Below are positions 46,113 to 57,135 of a DNA stretch of 64,000 bases, in pieces. Made by a program: the position numbers and the translations under genes. Numbering within the stretch: the stretch's first letter is position 1; the number at the start of each line of letters is the position of its first letter. Location of the stretch: the NCBI GenBank assembly GCA_011037195.1, contig JAAEAF010003840.1:60506-124505 (forward strand), read 5' to 3'. Below the pieces are notes generated by a model. It saw only the letters and a list, made by a program, of their open reading frames with translations. It had not been told where the DNA came from and searched no databases. The DNA is from Triatoma infestans (Eukaryota > Arthropoda > Insecta > Hemiptera > Reduviidae).

Positions 46113-47692
46113 GAGATATTAGAAGAAGATATACTTTTAAAATCTCTCCCACGTTTAACTTTTAATATTCTTTTCTTATTTCTAATATTTCCCCCCGAAG
46201 TGAATTACTGTTGAAAATCTTTCCAAACAGTTATTTAATATGAAAGCGCCGTATGCTTTTGAAAGTTTACTGGATATAAGTCAGTAAATTAAGGACAAAT
46301 TTAGTGGGAAATAGTTTTAAGTTCATTAACAGGCTGTTGCTTTCTTTTATTCCTATTTTATATGTAACTTTCTTTCTTTCTTTCTTTACAAATAGTAAAC
46401 AATAGTTTTCCCTAAACTTTTTCCTTTTAAAATGTCACATCAAATAATAGTTTTAATACTATTATAATAAAATAAAAATTTGTTGTGCGTTATTCTTCAT
46501 TACATGTGAAGAATTTATTATTATCTGTGATGAAATATAGATTTGTGCTTGGTAATGTTCTGTGTCTAATCTGTAGTCAGCGAAACAGAAATGTCAGTCA
46601 TATAAATGTATGAAGCGTATTATTCTTCTAACTTCTGTATGTTTATAATTTTTATATTACACATTAATATTTTTAATGAAAGATTAATTATATAGATTTT
46701 TATAAGATATTAATTTCGAAAAAACTTCGGTGAAATTTTCAATGCAATTATTTAATGCTTTTATAAATATTTAAGAAGAAAAAAAAGATTAAGTTAGCAA
46801 TAAAAAATAAACATTTCTGAATTGTTCTTTTCTTCTGAATTCCCAGAGAACGGGACCAAAAGGTAGAAACTTGAAACTTCTTACAATAACTATGCACAGT
46901 TCTTCTTCGAATAGAGCACAAAAGTTACTTACCCTATTTAGTTTTCCAGTTTGAAAAAGTAAGAATATAGCTATAGGTTCCGAATTGACCTTTATTCCTA
47001 AAAATTCACCGAAACATTCCCCTTTTTTCATCGATAAGAGCAATTTCTTTTACTTTTCCTTCTTTTAAGCCAACTGTACCAACTTCTTTGCAGTGCCTTC
47101 TTCTCTCCTCCTCAGCACTTAACTAAAGTTCAAACTTGTACCAACTACAAAAGAAATGTTTGAGAAGGATGGAATTTTACACATTCAACTTAAACTAGAA
47201 CTTCCTTTACCAAAACATTTCCAAATTAATTATTAATCCTACGATATAGTTAATAAATCCAAGGCTTTTATTTCTTTCAAGTACTTTTCACTTTTTCACT
47301 TTTCTGAATGATTTTCTCTAAACAACTCTTTAGCAACTTGTATTTAATTTCTTTTGTTGAATTCTAGCAATAATATTCAGGGAACCAAAAAAAAAAACCG
47401 TACAATATTGAGTAATTGACGGACTGTTGTGTATATTTGGTAATCAAATTAATGCACAAAACATTGTCAGCAAGAAATAAAGAGTATCATCCTCGTGCCT
47501 ACAGATGCTTTTATGAACTATACAGTTATTGGGCCCATATAGCTACCCCAAACAAAAACAAACCGGGTCTAAACATTTAAAAGTTCACCGCAGTCCGAAC
47601 AAAGGGAAATAGCCTAAGCTCTTCCACGGACATTCTATTCCGACCAAAAGTCTTGAACCTAATTTCCTGAATTTTCTCCACAACCAAGTAAT
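46113..47692. other. No gene seen
   Basis: AT-rich; a (TTTC)n run at about 46370-46387. The open frame at 46789-47043 (minus) has no recognised motif. Confidence 0.45.
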
Positions 47693-47696
47693 CTGT

Positions 47697-48389
47697 TGTA
47701 ATGACATAGCAATGTCAAAGCCTTCACAAAATATAACAAAAGGAAAGAATAATTTATAACTAGTGGCCCCACAGCCGGCCGCTGCCTTTTCAATACAAAG
47801 GTATCAAAGTCAAGCACCGATAAAGCCCTGTCTATTGAACAGAGCCACCTGGTCTTTGAAAATCGCCGATGGGCGACCAAATCTGGCCACTGACCTGAAT
47901 CGCTGGTCGCTACTAGAGATGTCTTAGTGTGAGAACTTACTTACACACTTGACAGTGTGTTTGTAAGACTAATATAAACTTCGCTCCACTGGAAGAGGGG
48001 ATCATTATATCATTCATCATTATACGAGTAGTCACATCATTATATCAGTATCATTTTACAGCAGCAGTTATACTTGAGTTCCGAGCGCGTCCCTATACAA
48101 GGTTTAACTTATAATTATTTTCATAGTTGTGCATATTAGTTTATTTATTATAATCATTTTAAATTATTTGTTATTTAACTCTTAAAATTATTTATTTACT
48201 TTTGTCAAATCATATTAATTGTAGTTACCATTAGGCTCATTCAAATTATTGTTAAAATATATTCTATTTTTATAAATTCAGTGTTAGTAATTCAAGCAAT
48301 AACTCTCTAAACTAACTTCCGCCTAATAAATCCCTCTTCAAGACATCTAACTTCATACCTCAGGAATCACGACAATTGATTCCACTACA
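47697..48389 (+). mobile_element. Solo LTR, family 3
   Basis: 693-bp LTR from TGTAATGACATAGCAATGTC to TTGATTCCACTACA, flanked by a perfect 4-bp target duplication, CTGT (47693-47696 and 48390-48393). Collinear with the minus-strand solo LTR at 11820-12487. Moderate divergence between the copies (for example an extra AATAAATC near 48326) indicates different ages. The minus-strand frame 47659-47880 lies within it and is not a gene. Confidence 0.85.
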
Positions 48390-48764
48390 CTGTCATAAAA
48401 TGGATGGGTGTTTCTTCCTCTGTCTCACAAATTCTTTACAGAAGGGATCTGGCATGAGCCCCATTATATTAGAGGTTTCTTCTTAAACTACAATCCCCAG
48501 TAAGGGATCCAACCAAATGCCCAAGAGAGGTCCTTGAAAGACACCACAACAACTCACTAATAGCCCTATCCGTTCCTCCCAATCAGCATCTTAGACTGCC
48601 GACAACCCACCGAACTCATCCATAATAATGACTACACAGGTATCTTGAGAGTCGGAGTTCTTAAGGATCTACGAAGGTGTTTTAATCCATAAAACACGTT
48701 AGATTCTAACATATTCTTCTGAAAGTTGGTCACTTAAGATAGGTGGATGAACTCACACATTGTT

Positions 48765-49155
48765 GTTTCGAAAGAAAAATCCTCCGGAAAATTTTTGGAA
48801 TCGTCGCACAGGTTAATCAGTCCTGTTGACGAAGGACAACAAAGAATGAATGTATGTAACAATGAAGGGCATCTATAAAGAGTGAGTAAGATACTGGTGA
48901 GCCTCATCAAAATTGGGTACGTTGGCTGCGTTGAACTGGTCACATAGCCAAATGGATAGCATTCAAACTCCTCAAAGTGTATTGGATGAACGAGTATAGG
49001 TCAGGAATGCCAAAATTGCGATGACTGTACGTAATAGAGTTTATGAAGATGCACGAAATCTACTTGGCTTGCGAAATTGTAACATGCAAGGTAAGATAGA
49101 GAAACTTGGCGAAATATGTGCTGAGAACCTCACAAACTGCGCCAAATAATAATCA
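48765..49155 (+). pseudogene. Non-LTR retrotransposon C-terminus (ERKILRKIYGP type)
   Basis: Heavily decayed plus-strand relic. CFERKILRKIFGIVAQ (about 48767-48815), then a TGHIAKW segment (about 48940-48960, the WLGH-RM position), then MTVRNRVYEDARNLLGLRNC with IEKLGEICAENLTN to about 49138, corresponding to the D-EDL-LG-RNW and DR-W-I--EA parts. Several stops and frame changes. The same LINE type as at 18884-19310 and 41250-41830. It follows the solo LTR by about 370 bp. Confidence 0.65.
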
Positions 49156-49558
49156 TTCATATAGTTATACACTAGTTCATTTATAAACTAGAACTTACTA
49201 GTTTCTGTCTTGATCGACATAACTGTGATCCTATTGTTGACTAAAATACAACCAATCACGAACTTATTCTTACAAAACTCTTTCCGGAACATCCTTCAGT
49301 AGCGTTTCCATGATAGCCAGGACTCCCTTATTTCGCTAAACCTACAACGCTTACTTCATAGTCATTTCAATATTATTTCTTGATCAGCAAGATTGGTCAT
49401 TCATTACAATTATGTATTTTAAGAGGGAATTCTAATACGTAAACAGAATGAAATTACTATAATGGTTTCCAAAACGTCAGGCCTTAAAATTATAATATGA
49501 TGTTGATGCAGCTATGTCCAGAGAAGTTTTTTTAAGGAAAAAAGAATTCTTAATTCTG
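49156..49558. other. No gene seen
   Basis: Spacer between the LINE end and the U6 pseudogene. Nothing recognised. Confidence 0.45.
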
Positions 49559-49602
49559 AAAAATTTGGAACGCTTCACGATTTTGCTTGTCATTCTTGCG
49601 CA
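49559..49602 (-). pseudogene. Inverted 3' fragment of U6 snRNA
   Basis: On the minus strand this reads TGCGCAAGAATGACAAGCAA then AATCGTGAAGCGTTCCAAAT and TTTTC, which is the 3' third of U6 including its terminal T run. It is joined head to head with the U6 copy that starts at 49603. The two share about 33 bases in inverted orientation, giving a hairpin. Confidence 0.85.
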
Positions 49603-49698
49603 GTACTCGCTTCGGCGATATATATACTAGAATTGGAACGATACAGAGTAGATTAGCGCAAGGTTGACACGCAAAATCGTGAAGCGTAACACATTTTT
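49603..49698 (+). pseudogene. U6 spliceosomal snRNA pseudogene
   Basis: GTACTCGCTTCGGCGATATA, TACTAGAATTGGAACGATAC, AGAGTAGATTAGC, then directly GCAAGGTTGACACGCAAAAT and CGTGAAGCGTAACACATTTT. This is the whole of U6 in order, but about nine bases (the ATGGCCCCT region between ATTAGC and GCGCAAGG) are missing. The ACAGAGA box reads ACAGAGT. The U4-pairing and internal stem-loop region is therefore broken. U6 normally forms the catalytic core of the spliceosome and is made by RNA polymerase III. No TATA or PSE-like element stands in front, since the upstream sequence is the inverted U6 fragment. Confidence 0.92.
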
Positions 49699-50666
49699 CA
49701 GCAATAAACAATTTTTTATTTAAAAAAAAAACTCCTCTAGCCATTGCCCTATAATTATTTCGTTAATTAAATTAGTTTACTATGCAATTCATTAAAATTG
49801 TTGAAATAGCCATTTGAAGGATTACCGTAGTAATATTGTGACTAATGATTGTTCAAAATTCTTTGGTTGTCAATGAATTCCATTACTGCTTTCGTTGTAA
49901 ACTTTCTCTCAAAGATATCTTTTGTTTGTTTGTTTTGCAGTTATAATAACTTGAAATTAATAAGGTATGAGGACATGTTACTAAGAAAGTTTAAAGTATC
50001 GAGTTTCTCTTTCTTTTATACATTTATCGATAATAATCAATTTAAATAATCAAAACCCATCACATTTAAACAACACAGTAACGAGCAATATATCTTTGTC
50101 AATTATTTTAATATTAATACGATTGAAAGGTTAGAAAAAAAATGAATTTTTATTTTTAGATGATCAATAAACCTAGTTTACTATTTACTAATTACCTTGA
50201 AATATGTATTATACCTTATCAATATATTAGTGGGACCTGTTTTGCTAATTTATAAATAGAGCAAGAAATTTGACATTTATTAATTTTTGATATATTACAA
50301 ATAAAAACTTCTGTACAGGAAAATACATGAAAACATTTTGTACCACTTTGATCTGGATAAATATAGGAATTATAAAAACAATAAATTTAATGTTTTTAAT
50401 TTACTTTTTCTGTTTGATTGATGTATATGAAAAACAGAATGTAAATATTTACATTAATGTTAAACTAAATAAATACTAGTATTTGCTTTAACGAGGATAT
50501 AAAGATAAATCTTTAACACACATTTATTGTATATGAATCTACATAGTACGAATTGTATCAATGATTTTATGATTTAATATAATCAAAATTCAGAATGCTC
50601 TTAAATGTATTTTTTCATTGATCACTGATTGCAGCTGGCAAAATATTTTTTTTTTTTTTTTAATTG
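49699..50666. other. No gene seen
   Basis: AT-rich; the open frame at 49849-50049 has no domain. Confidence 0.45.
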
Positions 50667-51608
50667 CTTTCTCTTACTCCCTAGTAAGAGGAAGTATTGT
50701 CATCGTGTCAAAATTTTCGAAATCAAGTTTCCCGAAATAACCGTTTTGAGGTTCTCTGAGTCCAAAAAAGTGGTTTTTAGCAAATGTCTGTGTGCGTGTA
50801 TATGTGAACAGCATAGCTCAAAAACGAAAAATCGTAGAAAGTTCAAACTTGATATTCAATTTAGGTATCACCATGGGATCTGTCAAAATTCCACAACCGA
50901 AAGTAACACTTTACTAGTTGTTTTTTGTTTTTCTACTTTTTTGTGATTTTCTTAAAAAATGGCTCCGACGATTTGGCTCTTCAAACTTGGCACTTCAACT
51001 ACACATACAGAGAGCTACAACTTTTATTTGAAACATTTCTCTGGAAAAATGCTTTTAAGGCACTTCTGGAGATGGGTGGGTTAGTTCATTAAAGTGCTAT
51101 TTCATATATTAGAAGACAATTCTGAATGTAAATAATGTTAATTAAGAATTAAATATGTTTTTTGAAATTCCAAAGTTTGAAATAAATCGATAACCGGAAG
51201 TGCGTTTCACTTTACCACTTTACTAAATTTTTTTTTTTTTCACTTTTTCGCGATTTTCCTCAATGGCTTCGATGATTTTCTTGAAACTACTTAGTAACTA
51301 CAAATACAAAGATGTACAACTTTTTAATTTAAAACTTCTCTGAAATTCTTTAAGGGCACTTTTAGGGAAGGGGTGGTGTTTGTTTTTCTTTAAAATGCTT
51401 TCATAGTTGATTATACAATTCTATCATCCAAACAAAATTAATTAGAAATAAATAGATGGCCAAAATTCCAAGTTTCAAGAAAATTAGTAAACCGGAAGTG
51501 CGCTTTTACTGAAAAGATTTTTCAGTTTTCGAACTATAACATAACATTTGTCAATATTATAATTTTGAGAACTGGAGTAAGAGAAAGTTGTATGAGTGTT
51601 TCACACCA
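50667..51608 (+). mobile_element. Modular TIR element, copy B
   Basis: Collinear with copy A (8747-9717). It begins CTTTCTCTTACTCCCTAGTA; CATCGTGTCAAAATTTTCGA, AGTCCAAAAAAGTGGTTTTT and AGCATAGCTCAAAAAC follow. About three modules follow with ACCGGAAGTGCG-type blocks (around 51193 and 51492). It ends GGAGTAAGAGAAAG (51574-51587) then TGAGTGTTTCACACCA. The first 14 bases and 51574-51587 are perfect inverted repeats. No transposase. Confidence 0.7.
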
Positions 51609-51800
51609 GATTTTTTAATTAGAAAATGCAAATTAAATATTAACATAAAGTAGCTTGAGTTTTCGTCTTCTTCTTGTTTTTATTTTGTGAAACATTCACA
51701 CGACTTACTTACTTCCTGTTAATACAATGATATATATATATATAGATAAAATGATAATTTACTTTGAATTTGAAATTTTGCTTATTTGTAGAGAGTTTTT

Positions 51801-51904
51801 TTTACTTTAACCAAATGTTTCTTGTTACACACTGCAGTGTTGACTTCCAACTTCTATAACGTCAACAATTGTAGTGTGTGACAGAAACATTAAGTTGAAG
51901 TAAA
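51801..51904 (+). ncRNA. miRNA-precursor-like hairpin (candidate)
   Basis: Arms 51801-51844 and 51861-51904 pair over about 44 positions with a 16-nt loop. TTTACTT, AATGTTTC, CACACACT and GTTGAC pair with their complements on the other arm, and there are a few mismatches and G-U pairs. Size, loop and imperfect pairing resemble an animal pre-miRNA, but a short MITE would look the same. No seed match to a known miRNA is claimed. Confidence 0.3.
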
Positions 51905-51924
51905 CTCTTTTAATCGAACTTGAT

Positions 51925-52065
51925 AAAACTTTACTCTTGATGAATGGATGAAAATCCGAAACTGGTCAGGAATATCAGAAACATTTAGCAGCTTGTTAAG
52001 ACGGTTAAAATACCATATGTTATCCAGCATTGCAAACCCATCCACATATTCAAAAATAACATATT
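51925..52065 (+). repeat. Penelope-like 3'-end fragment
   Basis: CTTGATGAATGGATGAAAAT then CCGAAACTGGTCAGG and CATATGTTATCCAGCATTGC; matches both arms of the 23.1-23.3 kb hairpin and its left flank. No coding region upstream. Confidence 0.5.
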
Positions 52066-52510
52066 GAAGAGCCCCCCACCCTTAGTAGTAAGTGTAATTT
52101 CTCAGAACCATTTCAGTTTCCTCGCAATAAATAAGATTTCAGCTAAAAGTGAAAAGTCTTAATACATGCTTGAAGTTAATGAGAGCAAAGAGTATAAGAA
52201 AATCGATACAGCCGTTTTTGAAAATAAAATGCGACAAGCTGAAAATACTATGCATTTTAATTAATTTTTACTTCATGCTGTCAAAATTGGAAGCAATTTG
52301 ATCAGATCAAATTTTAAATATCGATTTTTTTTTTTGGAAATTGAGATTGCCACTTTAATAATTTTGCGTGTATAATAAATAAGTAAACATAATAACCCAA
52401 TGAAGGTTTAATATTAAAATCTGTCAATTGTAAGTGCTCAATTTTTCTGTTAATTTTTTTTTTCTTTCAGTTTTTACGATTTTCTCAAAAATGTCTCACA
52501 AGTATTTTCT

Positions 52511-52680
52511 CACTTAATTGGTCCAGAACAGCATACATTTATTTGAATTTCATCTAATTGAAAATTATATAGATATATGTTTTTTCTTTGTTTTTTTTTT
52601 GTTATTGATGGTTCAAAGATTTTAATTATTGATATGGAGGATGGAGGATTGGATGTTATAAAGATAAAGGAATACACCTT
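52511..52680 (+). repeat. Dispersed repeat, copy 1
   Basis: AATTGGTCCAGAACAGCATA, then CATTT-GA-TTTCA and GGATGTTATAAAGATAAAGG; the same series recurs at 59251-59380. Family unknown. The sequence before it (52440-52510) resembles a module of the TIR family. Confidence 0.55.
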
Positions 52681-52770
52681 ATATACTAGGCTTTATTTGG
52701 ATAAAATTTCTTTATTATAGATCTTGAACAAATCGGAAATTCATTTTTCGAACTCCGATCTCAAATAATA

Positions 52771-53710
52771 CGAGGCACGTCCAGTAAGTAAGTGTACTGA
52801 ATTTTTGTAGATTACAAAAATTTTTATCTGAACAAAAAATTACCTGGTTACATTAGTACATATGTAAGCTATTTTTCGACATAGTCACCATTCCTCTTAA
52901 TGCAGGTGGTGAACCGGGGTATTAATTTTTTGATGCCTTCCTCGAAGTAGTTTCCCGCCAACCCCTTCGTCAACTTCTCCACCTCCCCTTCACCTCCTCG
53001 TCGGTTGAAAACCTTTTTTTCCACCCATGTGCAGCTTCAGGGAGGTAAAGAGATAGTAATCTGAAGTGCTAGGTCAGGGGAATGCGCGGGATGGTTCAGG
53101 ACATCCCATTTAAACGAGGCAAGCAGTTCCTTCGTGGCGTTGGCCGTGTGTGGTCTGGCATTGTCGTGCAGCAGGCAGACTCCCTTTGTCAGCATGCCTC
53201 TCCTTTTGTTCTGAATCGCCCTTCGCAATTTTTTTAGGGGCTCAGTATCTCGCAGAGTTGATGGTCTCCCCTTGAGGCATATATTCAATTAAAATTATGG
53301 CTTGACAGTCCCAAAACACACGGATGCCATGATTTTCTTGGCTGAAATTGTGGTTTTGAACTTTTTGGCGGAGGGTGAAGAGGTGTGACGCCACCTTTTG
53401 GTTTCAGGTGTGTAGTGTGCAACCCAAGTTTCATCTCCAGTAATGATGGAGCGGAGAAATTCATCTCCATGGAGTTTGTAGCGTCTCAAAAACTCTTGCC
53501 CGGCCTCCACTCGATTCACTTGGCGGGAGATTGGATTGACATTTTTCACGAAACGTATTGTCACGTCGACAGTTCTCAACGTACTGACCTCGAACCGATC
53601 TCGTTGCGGAGGGTAGGAATCAGGCTACATGACAGTGTAGCCAACATGTCGAAAACAAAATCCCTTCGGCCGTGAGAGCCTCAGTACACTTACTTACTGG
53701 ACATGCCTCG
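52771..53710 (-). mobile_element. Internally deleted mariner transposon with intact ends
   Basis: Terminal inverted repeats CGAGGCACGTCCAGTAAGTA (left) and CGAGGCATGTCCAGTAAGTA (right, minus strand), about 28 bp, one mismatch, flanked by TA (52769-52770 and 53711-53712). The minus-strand transposase pieces read FLRSIITGDETWVAHYTPET (first catalytic Asp), KKFKTTISAKKIMASV, then LKKLRRAIQNKRRGML, VCLLHDNARPHTA (second Asp) and AHSPDLA. A one-base shift then leads to SDYYLFTSLKLHMGGKK (third Asp) and GNYFEEGIKKLIPRFTTCIK. At 940 bp it is shorter than the usual ~1.3 kb: the N-terminal DNA-binding part is gone. Confidence 0.9.
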
Positions 53711-53712
53711 TA

Positions 53713-55019
53713 TATCTCAAATTAGTAGTTTTTTTTTATATAATTGCCGACCATTTCCCGTTGCGCAATATTATGAAACCTAGTAAAATATTATTGTTGA
53801 TACTATATGATTTTGTGCCCTGCAATGTTACAATATTTTCTTCCTGATTAAAGAACCACCTGATACAGGTATTACAGCTGTAGCTCTTTCTAGATTATTC
53901 TGTTCTTAATTTTAATTAAATTAAACAGTTAACAATTTCCTATTTCCTTACTAATTTTTGTTTAAGTTGAACTTTTTTTTACAATATGACTAAAATTGTA
54001 TGATAGTTATTCCATGTTTATGACAAAATAAACAATACTTAACCTTAATTTCATTTTCAACCCATTTCTTAAAGTTTTTTTATTTTTTTATTACGCATAC
54101 ATTTTTTTTCTTTTTCATTTCTGAGTTTCAGTGCAGAAATATTTCAATTTCAAAAGTAATTTTGACACCATTCAAGTTTGAATCAACCATGTTATAATGA
54201 AAGCAGACGCTAGAAACCAATTTTTTTTTAAGAGGACTCTGATAATATCTATTTAAAAAAAAAAAAGATGGAAATGTCCAGTGGACAATTTATTCACTGA
54301 TTTTAATGAAACTGTGGTTTAATTTAATTACTTTAATTTAATTAAAAAACAGCCACAGCACTAATACCTACCTCAGGTGGTTATTTAATTAGGAAGAAAA
54401 TATTATAAAATTACAGAGAACAAAATTACATAGTATCAACAATAATTTACTAATGGAATTAGTCGTCAATTGAATAAAAAAGAAAAAAAATATATTATAA
54501 ATAAATATAATATAACTATATATAAATATAAATAATAATAAAATATATATATAATAAGAGAAAATCCACATATAATATATAACATAAATTTTAAAAAAAT
54601 GCAAAACTATAAAAAAAAGAAGCACGCTATTATAGGAAAATAACTCTTGCTGCTTTCCAGCTCTGCGGAATCAACCACAACAACTTATAAATTGTAGTTT
54701 TGTAATATTTTGATTTATGTAAAATGATCGCAAATGAACCCTTTTTTTGTGATCGTAAACAAACATCTAATGCTTGTAATTGCTCTACCATAATGGTTGC
54801 CACAATTTATAGTGTACCAGTAACTAAAACTTCTCCTCTAGTTCTATACTCCATATCACAACTTGCCTCCAAACAATTTTAATTAAAAACAAATGAAAAC
54901 TCAGTTTTGAACATTATTATGATTCTACTACTTCCTTTTACTGAAAAATAAACAGATTTCATTAAGAATACAAAATGATATTAATAAAACGAAATCTGCA
55001 TGCATTAAAAAAAATTTCT
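53713..55019. other. No gene seen; one retroelement-end fragment
   Basis: Very AT-rich. At 54612-54690, GAAGCACGCTATTATAGG and CTCTGCGGAATCAACCACAA match the right half of the Penelope-like fragment at 34560-34710. The frame 54389-54625 is composition only. Confidence 0.45.
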
Positions 55020-56060
55020 TTTTTTTGTTCGTTTCTTTATGTTTACAATCTGTAATAATACAGTAGGTAAATGTGGGCTTAGATAAATGTGGACTTGAAG
55101 GCTTGAACGAGGTGGCCAATGCCACTCTTCCTGGTCTTGTTACTTCTCCTCCTGAGAAAGGGAGGTCCCTTGGCCACTGGCGCTTCAAACATCTAGGAGG
55201 AAGGATTCCCAGGAATGGTTAGGGAGGACAGGTTTGTGACGTGCGCGTTCGTGTGTGTTACTAGTTTGCTGTAGAATCGTTTGTAAAGTTGTTCTGTTAA
55301 GTCATGTACAAATGGGATTTGAATTGAAGTTCAGTATGTAGCGTCATGTTAGAAACATATTATGGGCATTGTGTGATTGTTCGCAATGTCTTGTTCTGTA
55401 TGACTTGTATCCGTTTAGTGTGTGTCGGTTTGGCTGTTCCCTAGAGTTGTAGTCCGTAAGGCCAAATTGGTCTTATTATGGATTTGTAGATTTAGAACTT
55501 TGTTTTTCAAGTAATAATTTAGATCTTTTGTCAAGTAAGCGTTTTACTAAGGAGTATCTGGTTTTCATTGACTGTCGAGTTTTCGTTACGTGTGTGTTCC
55601 AAGTCAAGCGTCTATCTAGGTAGAATCCAATGTATCGGATGTCTTTTACGTGTGGTTTTGGAGTATTGTTATAATATACACAGTCGGACAGTTTGATCGT
55701 CTGAGGGTGAATGTTACATGTGTACATTTTGTTTCATTAATTTTGATTTTCCAAAGCTTGAAGTGTTCTTGTATAAGGTTTGAATGGTCCTGTAGGAGTG
55801 AGGATGCAGTGGTGGCGTCTTTGTGTGTTGAAAGCATTGCTATCTCGTCTGCATATGTAGCCAACAGTGTGTCAGTAGATGTAGGGATGTCCATTGTACT
55901 AATAGAATATAGCATCGGTTCGAGAATACTTCCCGGCATTACCCCTGCCCTAATGGGGAACACTGCTGAATATTGATCGCCATTTCGTGCTGTGAAGAAT
56001 CGGTCAGACAGGTAACTTTTAAGCAGCCGATAGTACCCATCAGGAGATTATATATTATCA
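55020..56060 (-). pseudogene. Jockey-type reverse transcriptase, C-terminal half
   Basis: Minus-strand Jockey-clade relic, the best preserved here. In order: LLKSYLSDRFFTARNGDQYS, VFPIRAGVMPGSILEPMLYS (box B, GVPQGS altered to GVMPGS), LLATYADEIAMLSTHKDATT (box C, YADD altered to YADE) and FKLWKIKINETKCTHVTFTL. Then in other frames DIRYIGFYLDRRLTWNTHV, FVHDLTEQLYKRFYSKLVTH and LKRQWPRDLPFSGGE with a stop near 55076. A poly(A)-like AAACAAAAAAAAG follows at about 55010-55030. The endonuclease and ORF1 are lost. The YADE change at a catalytic aspartate would by itself impair polymerisation. Confidence 0.85.
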
Positions 56061-56832
56061 ATTTGGCTTCAAAATATTATCCTCTGAAATATCTTCTGAT
56101 AACTTATCACTATCATCCTCTGATAACTTGTCAATATCATCCTCAGACAAAAAAAAACCTACTTCAAAAATTTAACAACTTTTTCCAATTCAGAACTTTA
56201 AATTAAATTATTTGAATGAGAATAAACTGTAAAAGCCTCTAATCATTATGACTTCTTAATGTAATATAATTTTTTATAAAACCATATTTATAAAAACTTG
56301 AAGAATATATTATTTATATAATCACAAAGTTAATTTATAAAAAGAAATTCTATCAATCATTTCTTTTGAATAATAAAAGAAAGATACGAACTTTTATTGT
56401 TCATCTGACAGTTTAATGATAAAATGTCCAAAAATAACATTAACAAATCAACTTAGAATATGTGGTACTTAATATATTGAAATGTGCAATAATTTTATAA
56501 TGCTAATTAAATTGGGGTTTTCTTTAAATTTGTAGACTCTTTTTTTCTTTTACCATTTTAGTTTTTTCTAATCATGCTGGAACCAAATGGGGAAATTTTC
56601 GTTAATATTCTTTCGTTTTGTTTTCTTTTTCATTCAAAAGGTTTTTCTTTATGTCCTTTTATTTATAGTACTTATATTGCATTTGCTGTGAATATTTTTT
56701 AGGCGCAAATGACTACAGACAGCTGTCGATGCGCAAAAAAAAAAAGAAATATTTGATTTATATATTTAAAAAAAAAAATAACGAAATGTATTGGTTTCGG
56801 AGTTTATTCAGCGGTCTGAATTTACAACCTTT
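56061..56832. other. No gene seen
   Basis: Starts with a short direct repeat (TCTGATAACTT-TCA-TATCATCCTC, twice within 56094-56144); otherwise AT-rich. Confidence 0.45.
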
Positions 56833-56837
56833 CTGTT

Positions 56838-57130
56838 ATAATGGAGTTGTTGAGGAGAGAAATTAGGTTTGATTGAATGAACGGATATGAAGACACTGTT
56901 ATAATGTAGCTATAAGTTTACACTAACTGCACTGGACTTTATAATGAAACTGATAGAATAAAAGGTGGGAGTAGAGAGATATGACACGATGCGATGTATG
57001 GTAGAATCTGATAGATATCCGCTAGATAGATTCTTACTGGCTTATATACACAAGTTCTCCCACTCTAAGTCAGAGAGTAGTCTCTGTTAATCAGAGAGAG
57101 CCTCTCTTCTCTCTGCTGGATGCCATTACA
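56838..57130 (-). mobile_element. Solo LTR, family 1
   Basis: 293-bp LTR on the minus strand from TGTAATGGCATCCAGCAGAG to TCTCAACAACTCCATTAT. It is flanked by a perfect 5-bp target duplication, CTGTT (56833-56837 and 57131-57135). It contains GAGTGGGAGAACTTGTGTAT, GTATATAAGCC (TATA-like) and ATTATAAAGTCCAGTGCAGT, equivalent to the GTGTAAAGTCCAGGCAG block. The clean duplication supports reading all family 1 units as LTRs. Confidence 0.85.
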
Positions 57131-57135
57131 CTGTT

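Noticed and set aside
49550..49744. 64-codon minus-strand frame
   Set aside because: Entirely explained by the inverted U6 pseudogene.
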